A DNA stretch of 64,000 bases from Paenibacillus alvei DSM 29 (GCF_000293805.1 NZ_AMBZ01000005.1:372001-436000); one strand, 5' to 3'; shown: positions 17,901 through 25,565, counted from the first letter of the stretch. Notes: generated by a model not told the origin, from the sequence alone. Translations and numbers: made by a program.

Positions 17901-17969
17901 CTGATCCTCGAACTTGAACGACCATTCAAACGCCTCAGAGGCGCGTTGCCATGACGGAATGGCATTCAT
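14916..17969 (-). CDS. Tail tape measure protein, core segment (TP901-type, 1017 aa as written)
   Basis: Middle frame of the tape-measure gene. In-frame sequence upstream of the ATG at 17969 (ESIPDKLATA) shows that translation should enter from the preceding segment near 18002. Residues 30-330 match the TP901 tape-measure core: LDRAMIDLKSTSGASSQELD, ATTEFQKLGYTLEQS, VGGMGIGDASASI. A hydrophobic stretch around residues 375-440 (IATVFAGLSGLSKF, LARIVPYVGALLMIG) is the membrane-active region usual in these proteins. Long helical segments follow. The frame ends in an artefactual tail after GDKEKLKAIKDKVAAKKNK, where a -1 shift on the eight-A run returns it to the C-terminal segment. The whole gene, 12568-18478 with two bases restored, would encode about 1970 residues. 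Confidence 0.8.
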   Translation of the reverse strand: MNAIPSWQRASEAFEWSFKFEDQMKKGLEKVVELDRAMIDLKSTSGASSQELDAFKERAFGISKEMGVASASVVRATTEFQKLGYTLEQSTGLSENSILLSKVGGMGIGDASASIIAVLRGFDIEVDKYGNNVRSVVDMFTAVKNNFSITSEGLGNALKDSSSDLKKAGNTVQQSIGMITAANIDLKDPEKAGAGLKTIALRLQGLSESGEKVRGVVPQIEKTFASLNEKYKLMGSGALDLMKEDQTTFKSTYEIFQSLSQVWDKLSKEEKVDVSSKIGGDQNEVVSSIMENWSKAKGATETAMSSAGSAAQAFNQHADSFEARIGKLQTSLSEFWNTFSNSEAVKDIISGLTTIVEFLTKVTEMIGALPIATVFAGLSGLSKFDALKNLVMGSSSIGTFFSVIGKGLARIVPYVGALLMIGEVIQGLFNIINKPENDRKDRLKFLDDDTKRIKKFKEDYDSIFDGKNMDVDTFENLQLKGKSRTTEEEEKYLGIIEQIKTKMPELISHYDEYGNAVAKSADEIKRLRVEEEQRELKNNKEELKLKLDGDFGEVDQNIKKIRNNKKQIDFQDTWLDFAKRARMFIETDIKDIKFDDKEGIKEAFTNKMNPIFDALPKDKALVVDPFYTILINSLQGSPDRSAALANFDKFINDIIAEKEKYEVENQNLKDSIIHGSTDFNESINLAFQNYINSSNIPVDSNKFLFIESLKQIFVENIDNFGEDTKDAAQKIPSFINEIMGVIQGNKVSIDDLMNVKPEQANNMLDVIDNIKEKLSKNPVNNPFLKLFNDIRVGHQKAAKEINSTRMKIDPKNAKEIENLRSAYHKLADGQKLSKDSITELLSTYPSLHDAIYIENGNIQLTADGLKDLMQQREKEFQDDIDKKNKQGIAAKDKAVNTIEAIEDEIEAYELLMDARNLYDVDVDKIYDDAKKKNDEIENNRKNGIYTTTIDEMNAAKELTQAGYNRHIKHTYYGDKEKLKAIKDKVAAKKNKLLAVVLMGGVLILLTRNPNFKMQSMW

Positions 17970-17977
17970 TGCAGTCG

Positions 17978-18478
17978 CTAGCTTATCCGGAATCGATTCT
18001 TCTTTTTTGTTTTACTATCCGAAGAAGATGCTTTTGCGCCAGATTCCTGCTTACTAGCCGCATTTTTCGCGGAATCTAATATACTGGATTGATTCTGAGC
18101 CGCGGTTGATTGCATCTTCAGCAATTGAGCATACGATCTTGTCAGTTCATCGGTTTGGCGCTTGGCTTCTTTTTGCTGTCTTACAAATTCCTTTCCTGCT
18201 TTTGCAACATCGATTTTAGACAGTTCCTTAATCGATTTTTTCAATTTTTTGATTTCGTCGCCAGCCTTGCCAAGTCCATAATCGATATCAATCTTGCCAA
18301 TCGAGGCGATTAACTTTTGTATGCTGCTGACCTCGCGAATGACACTGTCTTTGTTCTGGATAATTAGTTCCAGCTTGAATTTATACTTTTTGCTAATGTT
18401 CGCGATCAGTTTTTTTATATCTTTTTCAGCATTTTTCATTTCTACGCCTAATAAAATCGTCTGATCATTCGTCATCAT
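17978..18478 (-). CDS. Tail tape measure protein, N-terminal segment
   Basis: The start at 18478 (MMTNDQTILLGVEMKN) follows AAAAGGGGTGTTTG; the next ATG, three bases on, is equally possible. The segment is about 166 residues, helical and lysine-rich (DIKKLIANISKKYKFKLELI), typical of the first part of tape-measure proteins, where repeated pseudo-substrate helices precede the TP901 core. It ends after SDSKTKKKNRFRIS. A -1 shift within the run of six A at 18003-18008 (complement) gives KKEESIPDKLATAMNAIP and continues into the core. The heptamer here, A_AAA_AAG, is the most efficient bacterial -1 slippery site known. A programmed shift is therefore conceivable, but so is a missing A. Confidence 0.7.
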   Translation of the reverse strand: MMTNDQTILLGVEMKNAEKDIKKLIANISKKYKFKLELIIQNKDSVIREVSSIQKLIASIGKIDIDYGLGKAGDEIKKLKKSIKELSKIDVAKAGKEFVRQQKEAKRQTDELTRSYAQLLKMQSTAAQNQSSILDSAKNAASKQESGAKASSSDSKTKKKNRFRIS

Positions 18479-18503
18479 CAAACACCCCTTTTCAGTGCAT
18501 AAA

Positions 18504-18530
18504 AGAAAAAGGAGTGCTCTTCGCACCCCT
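18504..18530 (-). terminator. Hairpin terminator between the DUF1617-like and tape-measure genes
   Basis: An eight-bp stem AGGGGTGC / GCACTCCT with one G-U pair is followed by TTTTTCTTTT on the minus strand. It may attenuate late transcription ahead of the tape-measure gene. Confidence 0.6.
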
Positions 18531-18538
18531 CACCCATA

Positions 18539-18961
18539 TCATTCAGTCGTAATCATCTCTGCAATATCGCACCATCTGTCATATTCCAAAGCCTCGCTGC
18601 CTTTAAAAGTCTTATCGCACTCCAAAATTAATTCTTTTATAAAGAGCAGCATTTCTTTACGCTCTGTATTTTGCTCAATAACAAAATTCTCATTTAACAA
18701 TAGGAAATACTCACCCTGAAAGCCTTCACGATCTGGCACATCGTACATTTGCTGTCCGTTCGACTCGATGATGACAGGTTCCCCATTGCTGTCCAGTTTA
18801 GCGAACTCGCGAATCAATTCCGCATGCTCTTCTTGAATCAGCTTGTGGCGCTCCATTAGTACTTTCACGAATCTCGTTCGCAATCGCGACTTCCGACCCG
18901 TCAATTCAAAGCTCATTAGAAAGGTAATAAAGGGTTCAACCTCAGCATTTTTTAGTTCCAT
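18539..18961 (-). CDS. Phage protein, DUF1617-like (140 aa)
   Basis: The start at 18961 follows AGGAGTAGATCCAA. It is a small soluble helical protein with LTGRKSRLRTRFVKVLMERH, then EEHAELIREFAKLDSNGEP. These features and the length match, from memory, the DUF1617 family of small proteins encoded near the tape-measure gene in Firmicute siphophages. No catalytic residues are evident. Genes immediately before the tape measure usually encode tail assembly chaperones that coat it during assembly, so a chaperone-like role is possible but not shown. The gene is 15 bases downstream of the recombinase-like gene and is followed by a hairpin terminator. Confidence 0.55.
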   Translation of the reverse strand: MELKNAEVEPFITFLMSFELTGRKSRLRTRFVKVLMERHKLIQEEHAELIREFAKLDSNGEPVIIESNGQQMYDVPDREGFQGEYFLLLNENFVIEQNTERKEMLLFIKELILECDKTFKGSEALEYDRWCDIAEMITTE

Positions 18962-18976
18962 TTGGATCTACTCCTT

Positions 18977-19387
18977 TTATTTGGTTTGACGTTCAATATA
19001 ATCAAGCGGATTGGAACGGATTTTACGCTCCTTCAACAAATACAAGAAGAAGGACGACATCGAACTTAATCTTCGTTGAATTCTTCGTTCATTATTTCCC
19101 AGCTCCATGATGCAAAATGAAATAAAATCCTCAATCAGTGAAATCATTCTGTCGATCCCATTCTCGGAATTCACACATTTTAATATATCCTCTTCAGACA
19201 ATGTTCCTTTTTCAGCTCTGTCATGTAGAAAGACCAACCATTGATTAAAATCAGATAAGTAACTTAATTGGGAAGATTCACTAAGACTTTTGTATGTAAA
19301 GTAACAACTCACATAATGTTTATTTTCATTCGCTACCTTTTCTAACTTTTCTTTTGTTACATATCGTATATATTTTCTGCTAGACAA
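18977..19387 (-). CDS. Tyrosine recombinase core-binding (SAM-like) domain protein without catalytic domain, 136 aa
   Basis: The start is a TTG at 19387 after AGGGGATAGTCAG; no ATG near the N-terminus has a usable site. The sequence follows the pattern of the N-terminal DNA-binding domain of Xer/phage integrases: SQLSYLSDFNQWLVFLHDRA, ISLIEDFISFCI, RRIQRRLSSMSSFFLYL, NPLDYIE. In full integrases this four-helix clamp is followed by a ~180-residue catalytic domain with the R-H-R-Y residues. Here the gene simply stops after the clamp, and no catalytic domain lies in any frame downstream. It sits among tail genes rather than beside an attachment site. It may be a repurposed DNA-binding protein, a regulator, or a relic; it cannot act as a recombinase alone. 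Confidence 0.6.
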   Translation of the reverse strand: MSSRKYIRYVTKEKLEKVANENKHYVSCYFTYKSLSESSQLSYLSDFNQWLVFLHDRAEKGTLSEEDILKCVNSENGIDRMISLIEDFISFCIMELGNNERRIQRRLSSMSSFFLYLLKERKIRSNPLDYIERQTK

Positions 19388-19405
19388 CTGACTATCCCCT
19401 GTTCT

Positions 19406-19906
19406 TTATTCCATTAGGCTTTTATCCGCTAACTGTGTTTTCATTTTCTCTTTCAGTTCTTCAAATTCTTTAGCATTTGCATTGAAATTATCGATGGCAC
19501 TTCGCAGGGTGCTGGACAATCTTTCGAGCTCTTTTTCCTCAAAACTCATATAAATCTGAAAAAGTGTCCCTGTATTAATCATGTTCTCGATTGCTTGAAG
19601 CTGCTCGCTAAATGTAGAAGGAAGCTCTAATGTTGTAAAATGCTTAACCGTTAAAAACATCAAATACGGAACAATAATTTGTTCATATTTCTCCTTATCT
19701 TGCAATTTAGCTTGATCGAGCTTATCGATCAGTTCTGTAATGCAAGAATCCATTTTGGCGGGACTAAAATATTTACAAATTTCTAAGCCGAATTGCTGAG
19801 CTTTATCCCCAATATCAATCGTAACGACAACCTTTTTCGTTTCGTTAAACTTCTCATTCATTTGTGTAATTAGTTCATAATTTAAGTTTTTTACTCGCTT
19901 TGCCAT
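19406..19906 (-). CDS. Hypothetical phage protein upstream of the tape measure (166 aa)
   Basis: The start at 19906 follows CAGGAGTGAGCACAA. I do not recognise the family. The protein is acidic-basic mixed and mostly helical (LITQMNEKFNETKKVVVTID, EELKEKMKTQLADKS), with a central hydrophobic segment IIVPYLMFLTVKHFTTLELP that is not long enough for a clear membrane span. In siphophages one or two helical proteins between the tail tube and tape measure act as tail assembly chaperones, so that is the leading guess by position. It follows the tail tube gene, separated by a strong terminator, and leads into the recombinase-like gene after 18 bases. Confidence 0.45.
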   Translation of the reverse strand: MAKRVKNLNYELITQMNEKFNETKKVVVTIDIGDKAQQFGLEICKYFSPAKMDSCITELIDKLDQAKLQDKEKYEQIIVPYLMFLTVKHFTTLELPSTFSEQLQAIENMINTGTLFQIYMSFEEKELERLSSTLRSAIDNFNANAKEFEELKEKMKTQLADKSLME

Positions 19907-19962
19907 TTGTGCTCACTCCTGAATCGTCAATTTATAAATAAAATGTTCATTTTATTAAAATT

Positions 19963-19999
19963 CGAAAAAAAAGGCGAGAAGGAGAACCCTTCTCGCCTT
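19963..19999 (-). terminator. Intrinsic terminator after the tail tube gene
   Basis: The stem AAGGCGAGAAGG / CCTTCTCGCCTT is followed by eight T on the minus strand. Such a terminator after the major tail protein is a common way to make that protein in excess. Confidence 0.88.
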
Positions 20000-20028
20000 C
20001 AATTTAATACTTTATTTAGCTTTTGATA

Positions 20029-20784
20029 TTAGTAACGAACAATCTTAACCATGTCTGTGCTAGCTGGATCTTTAAATACATCCAATTTCATATCGAATAC
20101 GGATGGATCTCCATCAGGCTGCATAGTCAATGTAAATTCGGAACCGATTTTCGCTTTCGGAATGACGATTTGAACTTTCTCATCCTTACCTGTCGTTTCA
20201 GAACGCCATACCGTTTTACCAACGACACGATAGTAACCGCTGAACTTATCGGATTTAATCGTAAGAACTTCTGCGTCGTTCGTTGTTTGATAAGTAAAGT
20301 ACACAATAACCTTTCGGCCAACTGGCAGATCAGTGGAAGGAACCGTAATTTCCTTGTCCGTTACTGTGATCGATGCCTTTGGCACCTCTTTTTCCTGGCT
20401 ATAACCGTCTTCAGAGAAGTAGATTTGAACAGAATCTTTATCTGCCTTTTCTTCAAGAACAATTTTCGAATTATTCGCGCCGCCGTCAGTTGCCACTGCT
20501 ACCACACGCTCATAAATCGTTTCTGTGCGTTTCTCCAGCTCAGTGCCGGTTTGCATTGCAATCGATTTTGGATTCAACAATGCGTCCTGGATATTAAATG
20601 TAGCTGTACGACCGAAATCCCAACCTACAAGACGGCTTCCGCCTTTACCGCCGGTTGCAAAGCTGCTTTCTGCCGTATTTTCCAGATTAGATAGCTTCAA
20701 CGTATCTAAGTACAATTCTGCCTTGTTCGTCAACAAGTTGTAGAACATTACATCTGCTACCTCTTTAACTCCAAATCGTGCCAT
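20029..20784 (-). CDS. Phage major tail tube protein, 251 aa
   Basis: The start at 20784 follows AAGGAGAGGATTTATT. The protein is beta-rich and soluble. It begins VADVMFYNLLTNKAELYLDT and contains WDFGRTATFNIQDALLNPKS, a pattern I associate with tail tube proteins of large Bacillus and Paenibacillus siphophages. A central insert (about residues 85-165) has the look of a small Ig-like domain (KEITVPSTDLPVGRKVIVYF). The C-terminus GSEFTLTMQPDGDPSVFDMK is also typical. Hexameric rings of this protein would form the tail tube. No sheath gene is adjacent, which argues for a non-contractile tail. A strong terminator immediately follows the gene. Confidence 0.75.
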   Translation of the reverse strand: MARFGVKEVADVMFYNLLTNKAELYLDTLKLSNLENTAESSFATGGKGGSRLVGWDFGRTATFNIQDALLNPKSIAMQTGTELEKRTETIYERVVAVATDGGANNSKIVLEEKADKDSVQIYFSEDGYSQEKEVPKASITVTDKEITVPSTDLPVGRKVIVYFTYQTTNDAEVLTIKSDKFSGYYRVVGKTVWRSETTGKDEKVQIVIPKAKIGSEFTLTMQPDGDPSVFDMKLDVFKDPASTDMVKIVRY

Positions 20785-20898
20785 AATAAATCCTCTCCTT
20801 AACTAAGTTATGATTGAGTTGCTTACATTCTAAATAGTCACTTTTGCTAAATGATTTATTGTTTTTTGGTTATTCTATGCTCCAACCCTATTTTCTCC

Positions 20899-21642
20899 TC
20901 AATTATCTCTACTTGACCAATGACGAAGCTGAACATTCTGGGCCCCAGCCAACATCGATTGAATACTAATATCATACTGATCGATAATTTCAAGCCGCTT
21001 GAATTTCCTGTACACTTGGAACACCGTTAAGTCAAGCATGTTAATTTCATTGATACTATATGATTTAGATGTAATGGCTGCGAGGATATCAAAGAAATCT
21101 AAATCGTCGTTACCTACTTCATCTAGTCTACTTTTCCGCCGCTTTAGTTCATCTCGTCGTTTTGCCAGCTTGTCCATTTGTTCCTTTAGTTTTTTCGTTT
21201 CTTCATCTGCCGGATCGAACTCGTTGTCTTTCTTCTCATCAAAGTGATTGATGTAATTTTGCCATTTAATTACTTCTTGAATCTCTTTATAATTCATTTT
21301 ATTAATTTGGCGCATCTCTCCGTCCGTCATTGTAACGATCAAGCTTACGTTCTCCTTGTCCGGATAGACTTCAGCCCTGAGAAAGAAGGAAACTGACTGT
21401 ATGAGAAGTTCAACAATGTCATCGCCACCTCCCAATAACAATAACTCAAGCGTATCTATATGTTCTGGGGCCTCTTTCAGGAGATTGCTATTGTTTAGCG
21501 TAATCATGTTTAAATATTTCATATATTCTGAATATCCTACATCAATAATGTCTCTTATTTTCAACGGATAGATTTCACCAAAATCCTTTGCAAAAATCGG
21601 CCTGCCTCCCAATAATTTCAGTTTTAAATCAATACTCTCCAT
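20899..21642 (-). CDS. Hypothetical phage tail-module protein (247 aa), chaperone-like
   Basis: The start at 21642 lies downstream of GGAGCGAGATAAAGAACA, a rather distant ribosome-binding site. The N-terminal ~115 residues are mixed alpha/beta (GEIYPLKIRDIIDVGYSEYM). Residues about 145-185 are a highly charged helical linker (EETKKLKEQMDKLAKRRDEL). The end, SMLAGAQNVQLRHWSSR, resembles the C-termini of phage proteins that regulate tail assembly. I cannot name the family with confidence. It precedes the tail tube gene with a 115-base gap that shows no terminator. Confidence 0.45.
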   Translation of the reverse strand: MESIDLKLKLLGGRPIFAKDFGEIYPLKIRDIIDVGYSEYMKYLNMITLNNSNLLKEAPEHIDTLELLLLGGGDDIVELLIQSVSFFLRAEVYPDKENVSLIVTMTDGEMRQINKMNYKEIQEVIKWQNYINHFDEKKDNEFDPADEETKKLKEQMDKLAKRRDELKRRKSRLDEVGNDDLDFFDILAAITSKSYSINEINMLDLTVFQVYRKFKRLEIIDQYDISIQSMLAGAQNVQLRHWSSRDN

Positions 21643-21754
21643 TGTTCTTTATCTCGCTCCTATTCATGTATGCAGATAATAAAATAATTAATAAGAAATA
21701 ATTTTTCACAGAAATCACCGCTCTTCCCACATATATATTTTTATTTATAGTACT

Positions 21755-22864
21755 TTATTTAGTTTTTGAAGAACATGACTCTTTATATTTCGATTTACGA
21801 CACTTTTTGCATATTGATCGAAGTCCTGATTTCGAGTTTTTCATAGGACTGAAATATTTTGTACTGGCAATATAGTTCTGCTTGCAACAGTTGCATGTTT
21901 TATACTTTCCGCGCAATATATATGTATATAACCAATCTTCTTTACTTTGTTTGTATGTTTCTACGAGCATAGACGGAATCGTATCTCTTGTCATTTTACT
22001 AAGTGCTGGCTTGGTCATTTTTACATGATATTTTTGATCTAACCGCTCAATCATCATGTCATGTGTGCACCCTTCAATTTTCCACACGAATACATCCTTC
22101 ATGTAATCCTTCATTATGGTGTGATCCATTAATTCTTCAAAAATAAGCATCACTAGCTTTAAATATCCGTGAGTATCATCGTATGACCTCTCTTTCAATT
22201 CCGTATAGCATTCAAACAGTATTCGAACAATCTCAATATCGTCAAATCGAATATAGGAAAGTTGGTTGTTATCTTTTTCTATTTTGCTGATTTTATTGAA
22301 TCTAATGTATTGCTTAAGTTCACTTTTTACTGCAATTTCATCCTTTTGAATGTCTGTCCGAATCCATTTTAGTTTTTTGATCTCTGCTGCTGGCATTTGC
22401 AGACCATTTGAATCTGTACTGGTTTTAATTAGTTTATTAATCTGCTCGATCGCTTTTCCCGTTTCTTTTAGCTCTGCATATGATAATCGATCTTCCTTAA
22501 GAACCTTGAGTTTTGGAATTTTGATAATGGAACGGCTGGATTCCTTTTTTGACTCCTCGACCACAATCATTTTTTCGATAGCAGACTCACGAATTTGGTT
22601 TCGTTTTTTTCGATATGCCGTAATTGTATCGGAGGCTGCATCACTATCTTGAGTATACAGCAAATAATTTGCTAACGATTCTAAGTCCTTGGCTACCCTG
22701 TTGCTGTCGCTTAACATCCCATGTTGACCTATATGCGGGTTATATGCTTCGTCAAAATAACGCACGATATTTGCATCATGTTTTGAAATGATTTCTTGTA
22801 CCGATTTTAAGCGAGATTTACTGTCCGTTATTTCATAATCCAATTCCACCGACATTTTCCCCAT
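21755..22864 (-). CDS. Hypothetical phage protein with C-terminal four-cysteine zinc motif (369 aa)
   Basis: The start at 22864 (MGKMSVELDYE) follows AAAGGGGTGGATGACAC. The body is helical and highly charged. At the C-terminus CNCC followed 26-27 residues later by CKKC (with SPMKNSKSGLRSICKKC between) forms a zinc-ribbon or treble-clef pattern of the sort found at the edge of HNH-like and phage DNA-binding proteins, but no HNH catalytic residues are visible. It is the first gene of the tail module: upstream lies only the terminator of the MFS gene. Possible roles include a late regulator or a structural chaperone. I assign none. Confidence 0.45.
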   Translation of the reverse strand: MGKMSVELDYEITDSKSRLKSVQEIISKHDANIVRYFDEAYNPHIGQHGMLSDSNRVAKDLESLANYLLYTQDSDAASDTITAYRKKRNQIRESAIEKMIVVEESKKESSRSIIKIPKLKVLKEDRLSYAELKETGKAIEQINKLIKTSTDSNGLQMPAAEIKKLKWIRTDIQKDEIAVKSELKQYIRFNKISKIEKDNNQLSYIRFDDIEIVRILFECYTELKERSYDDTHGYLKLVMLIFEELMDHTIMKDYMKDVFVWKIEGCTHDMMIERLDQKYHVKMTKPALSKMTRDTIPSMLVETYKQSKEDWLYTYILRGKYKTCNCCKQNYIASTKYFSPMKNSKSGLRSICKKCRKSKYKESCSSKTK

Positions 22865-22943
22865 GTGTCATCCACCCCTTTTTTATATCAACATAATAAT
22901 ACTTTCTTTGGTTTTAGTAAACTGTCATTTCGTTTTTCCTCAT

Positions 22944-22981
22944 AAAAAAAGCAGAGCCTTCTCAATTTCATTGGCTCTGCT
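22944..22981 (-). terminator. Intrinsic terminator after the MFS gene
   Basis: The stem AGCAGAGCC / GGCTCTGCT has a 14-base loop and a run of seven T on the minus strand. It separates the chromosomal MFS gene from the phage tail module. Confidence 0.85.
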
Positions 22982-23014
22982 AGCATCCTCGTATTCTATG
23001 AAAATATTAGATTT

Positions 23015-24484
23015 TTATTTCCTTCTACTATTGATTTTCGGAACTACTCGCCCTTGCGCCTTCCCAAGCCAGTATACGAATGGCAAGCCAATCAGGGTCA
23101 TGACCATGCTGATCATGTTCACCTCATTGATGCTCATTGTAAATGCTGTATTTTGCAGCAATGTCGCGTCGGCGATCACACCCTGCAACTCCCCTGCGTG
23201 ATGAAGCGCACGTACAGCAAGCAAGGACGTGAACAAGCCGATGGACAAGCTCGCCATCCCTTGGCGCAGCCAGCTGTTGATCGAAGATCCATAGCCTGAC
23301 AGTTCGCGAGGAATCGCAGACATGCCTGCATTCAATATCGGGGTATTCGCAAGAGCAATACCTACATTGCGAACAGCCATCCACAGCGTAATATAGCTAT
23401 GAGGTGTATCAACATGCAGTCGTCCTAGTTCATACGTGCCGATGACCATCAGCAGCAGCCCTGTTGAGATGAGCTTCACTGGCCCAAACCGCTCATACCA
23501 GCGTCCAGTGAATGGCATAACGAAGGCCATAAGCGCTGATGCCGGAAGCAAGACAAGTCCAGAAACCAATGTCGAAGAGCCCTGTACACGCTGTAAAAAT
23601 AATGGTGTTAATAATGCACCCGCATACAAACTGATCGTCACGATTGTAACCAGTATCATGCTAAATGCGAACCGCTTATAACGGAACACGCGGAAATTGA
23701 GCAGGGGATGCTCAATGCGAAGGGAGCGGCGTACGAAGGCGATGAGAATGATTATGCCGACGATGATGCAGCCAATCGTCTTCCAAGAACCCCAGCCCCA
23801 GTTGGACAAATTGCCAAAGGCAAGCAGCAGCAGCAAGCTGCCCAGCGCTACGGTGAAGAAACCAAGCTTATCAAATGTATCTCCTGAGGCAAGGCGATAC
23901 ATTGGAATATACCGCATGACCGAAATCATCGCAATAATGCCGATAGGTACGTTCATCCAAAACAACCAGTGCCAATCCCCAACATGGACAATCCATCCGG
24001 CCAATGTCGGGCCAACAGCTGGCGCGAGCATGGCGGACAATCCCCACAGGCTTATCGCCATCGACTGGCGTTCACGAGGAACTACCTGATATACGACAGA
24101 CATCGTCGTCGGCATAATGATGCCGCTGAACATCCCTTGAAGGACACGGAATACAATCAGGCTCCATTCACTCCAGGACACCGCACATAACACGGAACAA
24201 ATCACAAATCCGCTAAGGGCAACTAAGTACAGCCGTTTCGTGCTGAATCGATTGCCCAAATATCCGACAGCAGGCGCAATAATCCCTGTTGCCAGCATAA
24301 ATCCCGTCAATACCCACTGAATCGTCGTCAAATCCGTGTCAAAATGGGTCATCATTACCGGCAGTGCAATATTGACGGTATTCGTGCTTAATACGGCCAA
24401 GAAATTCCCAAAAAAGATGGCAAACATAATACTCCAAAACATCCTGTTGGTCATTGTGTGTTGACTTTGTTCTCCCATATGCAT
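23015..24484 (-). CDS. MFS drug exporter, DHA2 (EmrB/QacA) family, 489 aa
   Basis: About 14 hydrophobic segments and a length of 489 residues fit the DHA2 family of proton-coupled multidrug exporters. Recognisable parts include NTVNIALPVMMTHFDTDLTT followed by IQWVLTGFMLATG in helices 1-2, RVLQGMFSGIIMPTTMSVVY (motif-A/B region) and APAVGPTLAGWI (motif C of antiporters). WLFWMNVPIG is also characteristic. The start is uncertain: ATG at 24484 or 24478, neither with a strong ribosome-binding site. The substrate cannot be told from sequence. The gene stands alone, with terminators on both sides, and marks the right-hand border of the phage module. Confidence 0.88.
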   Translation of the reverse strand: MHMGEQSQHTMTNRMFWSIMFAIFFGNFLAVLSTNTVNIALPVMMTHFDTDLTTIQWVLTGFMLATGIIAPAVGYLGNRFSTKRLYLVALSGFVICSVLCAVSWSEWSLIVFRVLQGMFSGIIMPTTMSVVYQVVPRERQSMAISLWGLSAMLAPAVGPTLAGWIVHVGDWHWLFWMNVPIGIIAMISVMRYIPMYRLASGDTFDKLGFFTVALGSLLLLLAFGNLSNWGWGSWKTIGCIIVGIIILIAFVRRSLRIEHPLLNFRVFRYKRFAFSMILVTIVTISLYAGALLTPLFLQRVQGSSTLVSGLVLLPASALMAFVMPFTGRWYERFGPVKLISTGLLLMVIGTYELGRLHVDTPHSYITLWMAVRNVGIALANTPILNAGMSAIPRELSGYGSSINSWLRQGMASLSIGLFTSLLAVRALHHAGELQGVIADATLLQNTAFTMSINEVNMISMVMTLIGLPFVYWLGKAQGRVVPKINSRRK

Positions 24485-24650
24485 ACATCACAGCTTTCTA
24501 AATTCGATTTAACCTATTATTCGTTCATCCATGTCATAGCATCCACGCAGCGACACGGCCTTTTTCTAGTGTAATCCTCCCCAGCCTATTGTGTCAATAT
24601 TGACATATCAACTTGAAATAAATGTTTATCTTCATCCTACATGCACAAAA

Positions 24651-24686
24651 AAGAGCCGCAGCTTTTATCCATTAAAAGCGCGACTC
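24651..24686 (-). terminator. Hairpin terminator after the 24.7-25.6 kb gene
   Basis: An imperfect inverted repeat AGAGTCGCGCTTTTAATGG / TAAAAGCTGCGGCTCT is followed by six T on the minus strand. Confidence 0.7.
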
Positions 24687-24708
24687 TGGATTTACAAATT
24701 TTAATGTG

Positions 24709-25565
24709 TTATGCCATCGAGTGTCCAAGCACATGAGCAAAATAGGCGATATTGCGATCCAAAATTTCACGGTCGGCATTCGGCAATTGATGAAGAAGCT
24801 GCTGAATATCCTTGACGAAGGCATCCATGCCTGACATGTTCGCTTTATCAAACCGGCTATCCACCTTTACAGGAGGAGCCTCTTGCTTGGCGGTGGCAAT
24901 TTCCTCCCGATATTTGTCCATCCAGCCCTTATTCTGCGGTATACGCTGTGCGAATTTCATCAGGACGCCGAACCAGTCTCCGCCTTGGCTAATAGCATCC
25001 TCCATTTGCTGATGACTTTCAGGTGCGAACCTTCTCATCAAGTCCGTAATATTCACATAATCATCCGGCGCTCCTGCTGGTTTGGGAGTAGGCTCTCGAT
25101 ATGGATTCGTTCCGGCTGCCGTCCCATCCGCCCGCTTCTGCGACAACGCAGCAATGTTGTTGAACGTGCTAAGCAGTTCCGAGCCCTCATCATCCGCAAA
25201 ATAATGCTGTGCGATATATTTGGCTTGGGTCAACCCTAACTCCAGCAAAGCTGAGCGAGCCGCATCATCAGGAACAGAGCCGCCGGGAGCCAGATTGGAT
25301 TCAATGACTGTATACACAGCTTTTTAATTTCGGGCGATTTTCCTTCTAAAATGCGCTGCAGCGAATCATCGATGTCCGCATTTCCATAATAAGAACCAAC
25401 ATGATGTTCAATAGCACCAACAGCTAGCTGCCGTCCGGTTGGGCTAATTTCAACGGAGTCGTGATTGACGCCGTTCATTATGCCCGTATCGGTTCTCATT
25501 TGCCTGCTCGATTGCCCATAGCTGTCATACAGCTTCGGTGAAATCATTGGATTGTTTATTTTCAT
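24709..25565 (-). pseudogene. Hypothetical protein of unknown family, frameshifted (285 aa if repaired)
   Basis: The start at 25565 (MKINNPMISPKLYDSYG) follows AGGAGGCAGCC. The frame is lost at a run of five A (25321-25325, complement), where IKKLCIQS replaces the expected IKKAVYTVIESNLAPGG; one added A joins both parts into 285 residues ending HVLGHSMA. I do not recognise the family. The N-terminal SVEISPTGRQLA resembles the short serine/leucine motif found near the N-terminus of several flagellar and regulatory Bacillus proteins, which is weak evidence. The rest is helical and soluble with no signal peptide. The gene is alone between two terminators. It is inactive if the sequence is correct. 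Confidence 0.6.

Noticed and set aside
18977-19387. Active phage integrase
   Set aside because: The catalytic domain with the R-H-R-Y residues is missing, and no such domain is found in adjacent frames.
22865-23014. Attachment site at the right border of the phage module
   Set aside because: No tRNA gene, direct repeat pair or integrase is visible; only a terminator was found.
25321-25325. Programmed frameshift in the 24.7-25.6 kb gene
   Set aside because: The heptamer T_AAA_AAG is a poor slippery site and five A is short; a missing base is simpler.
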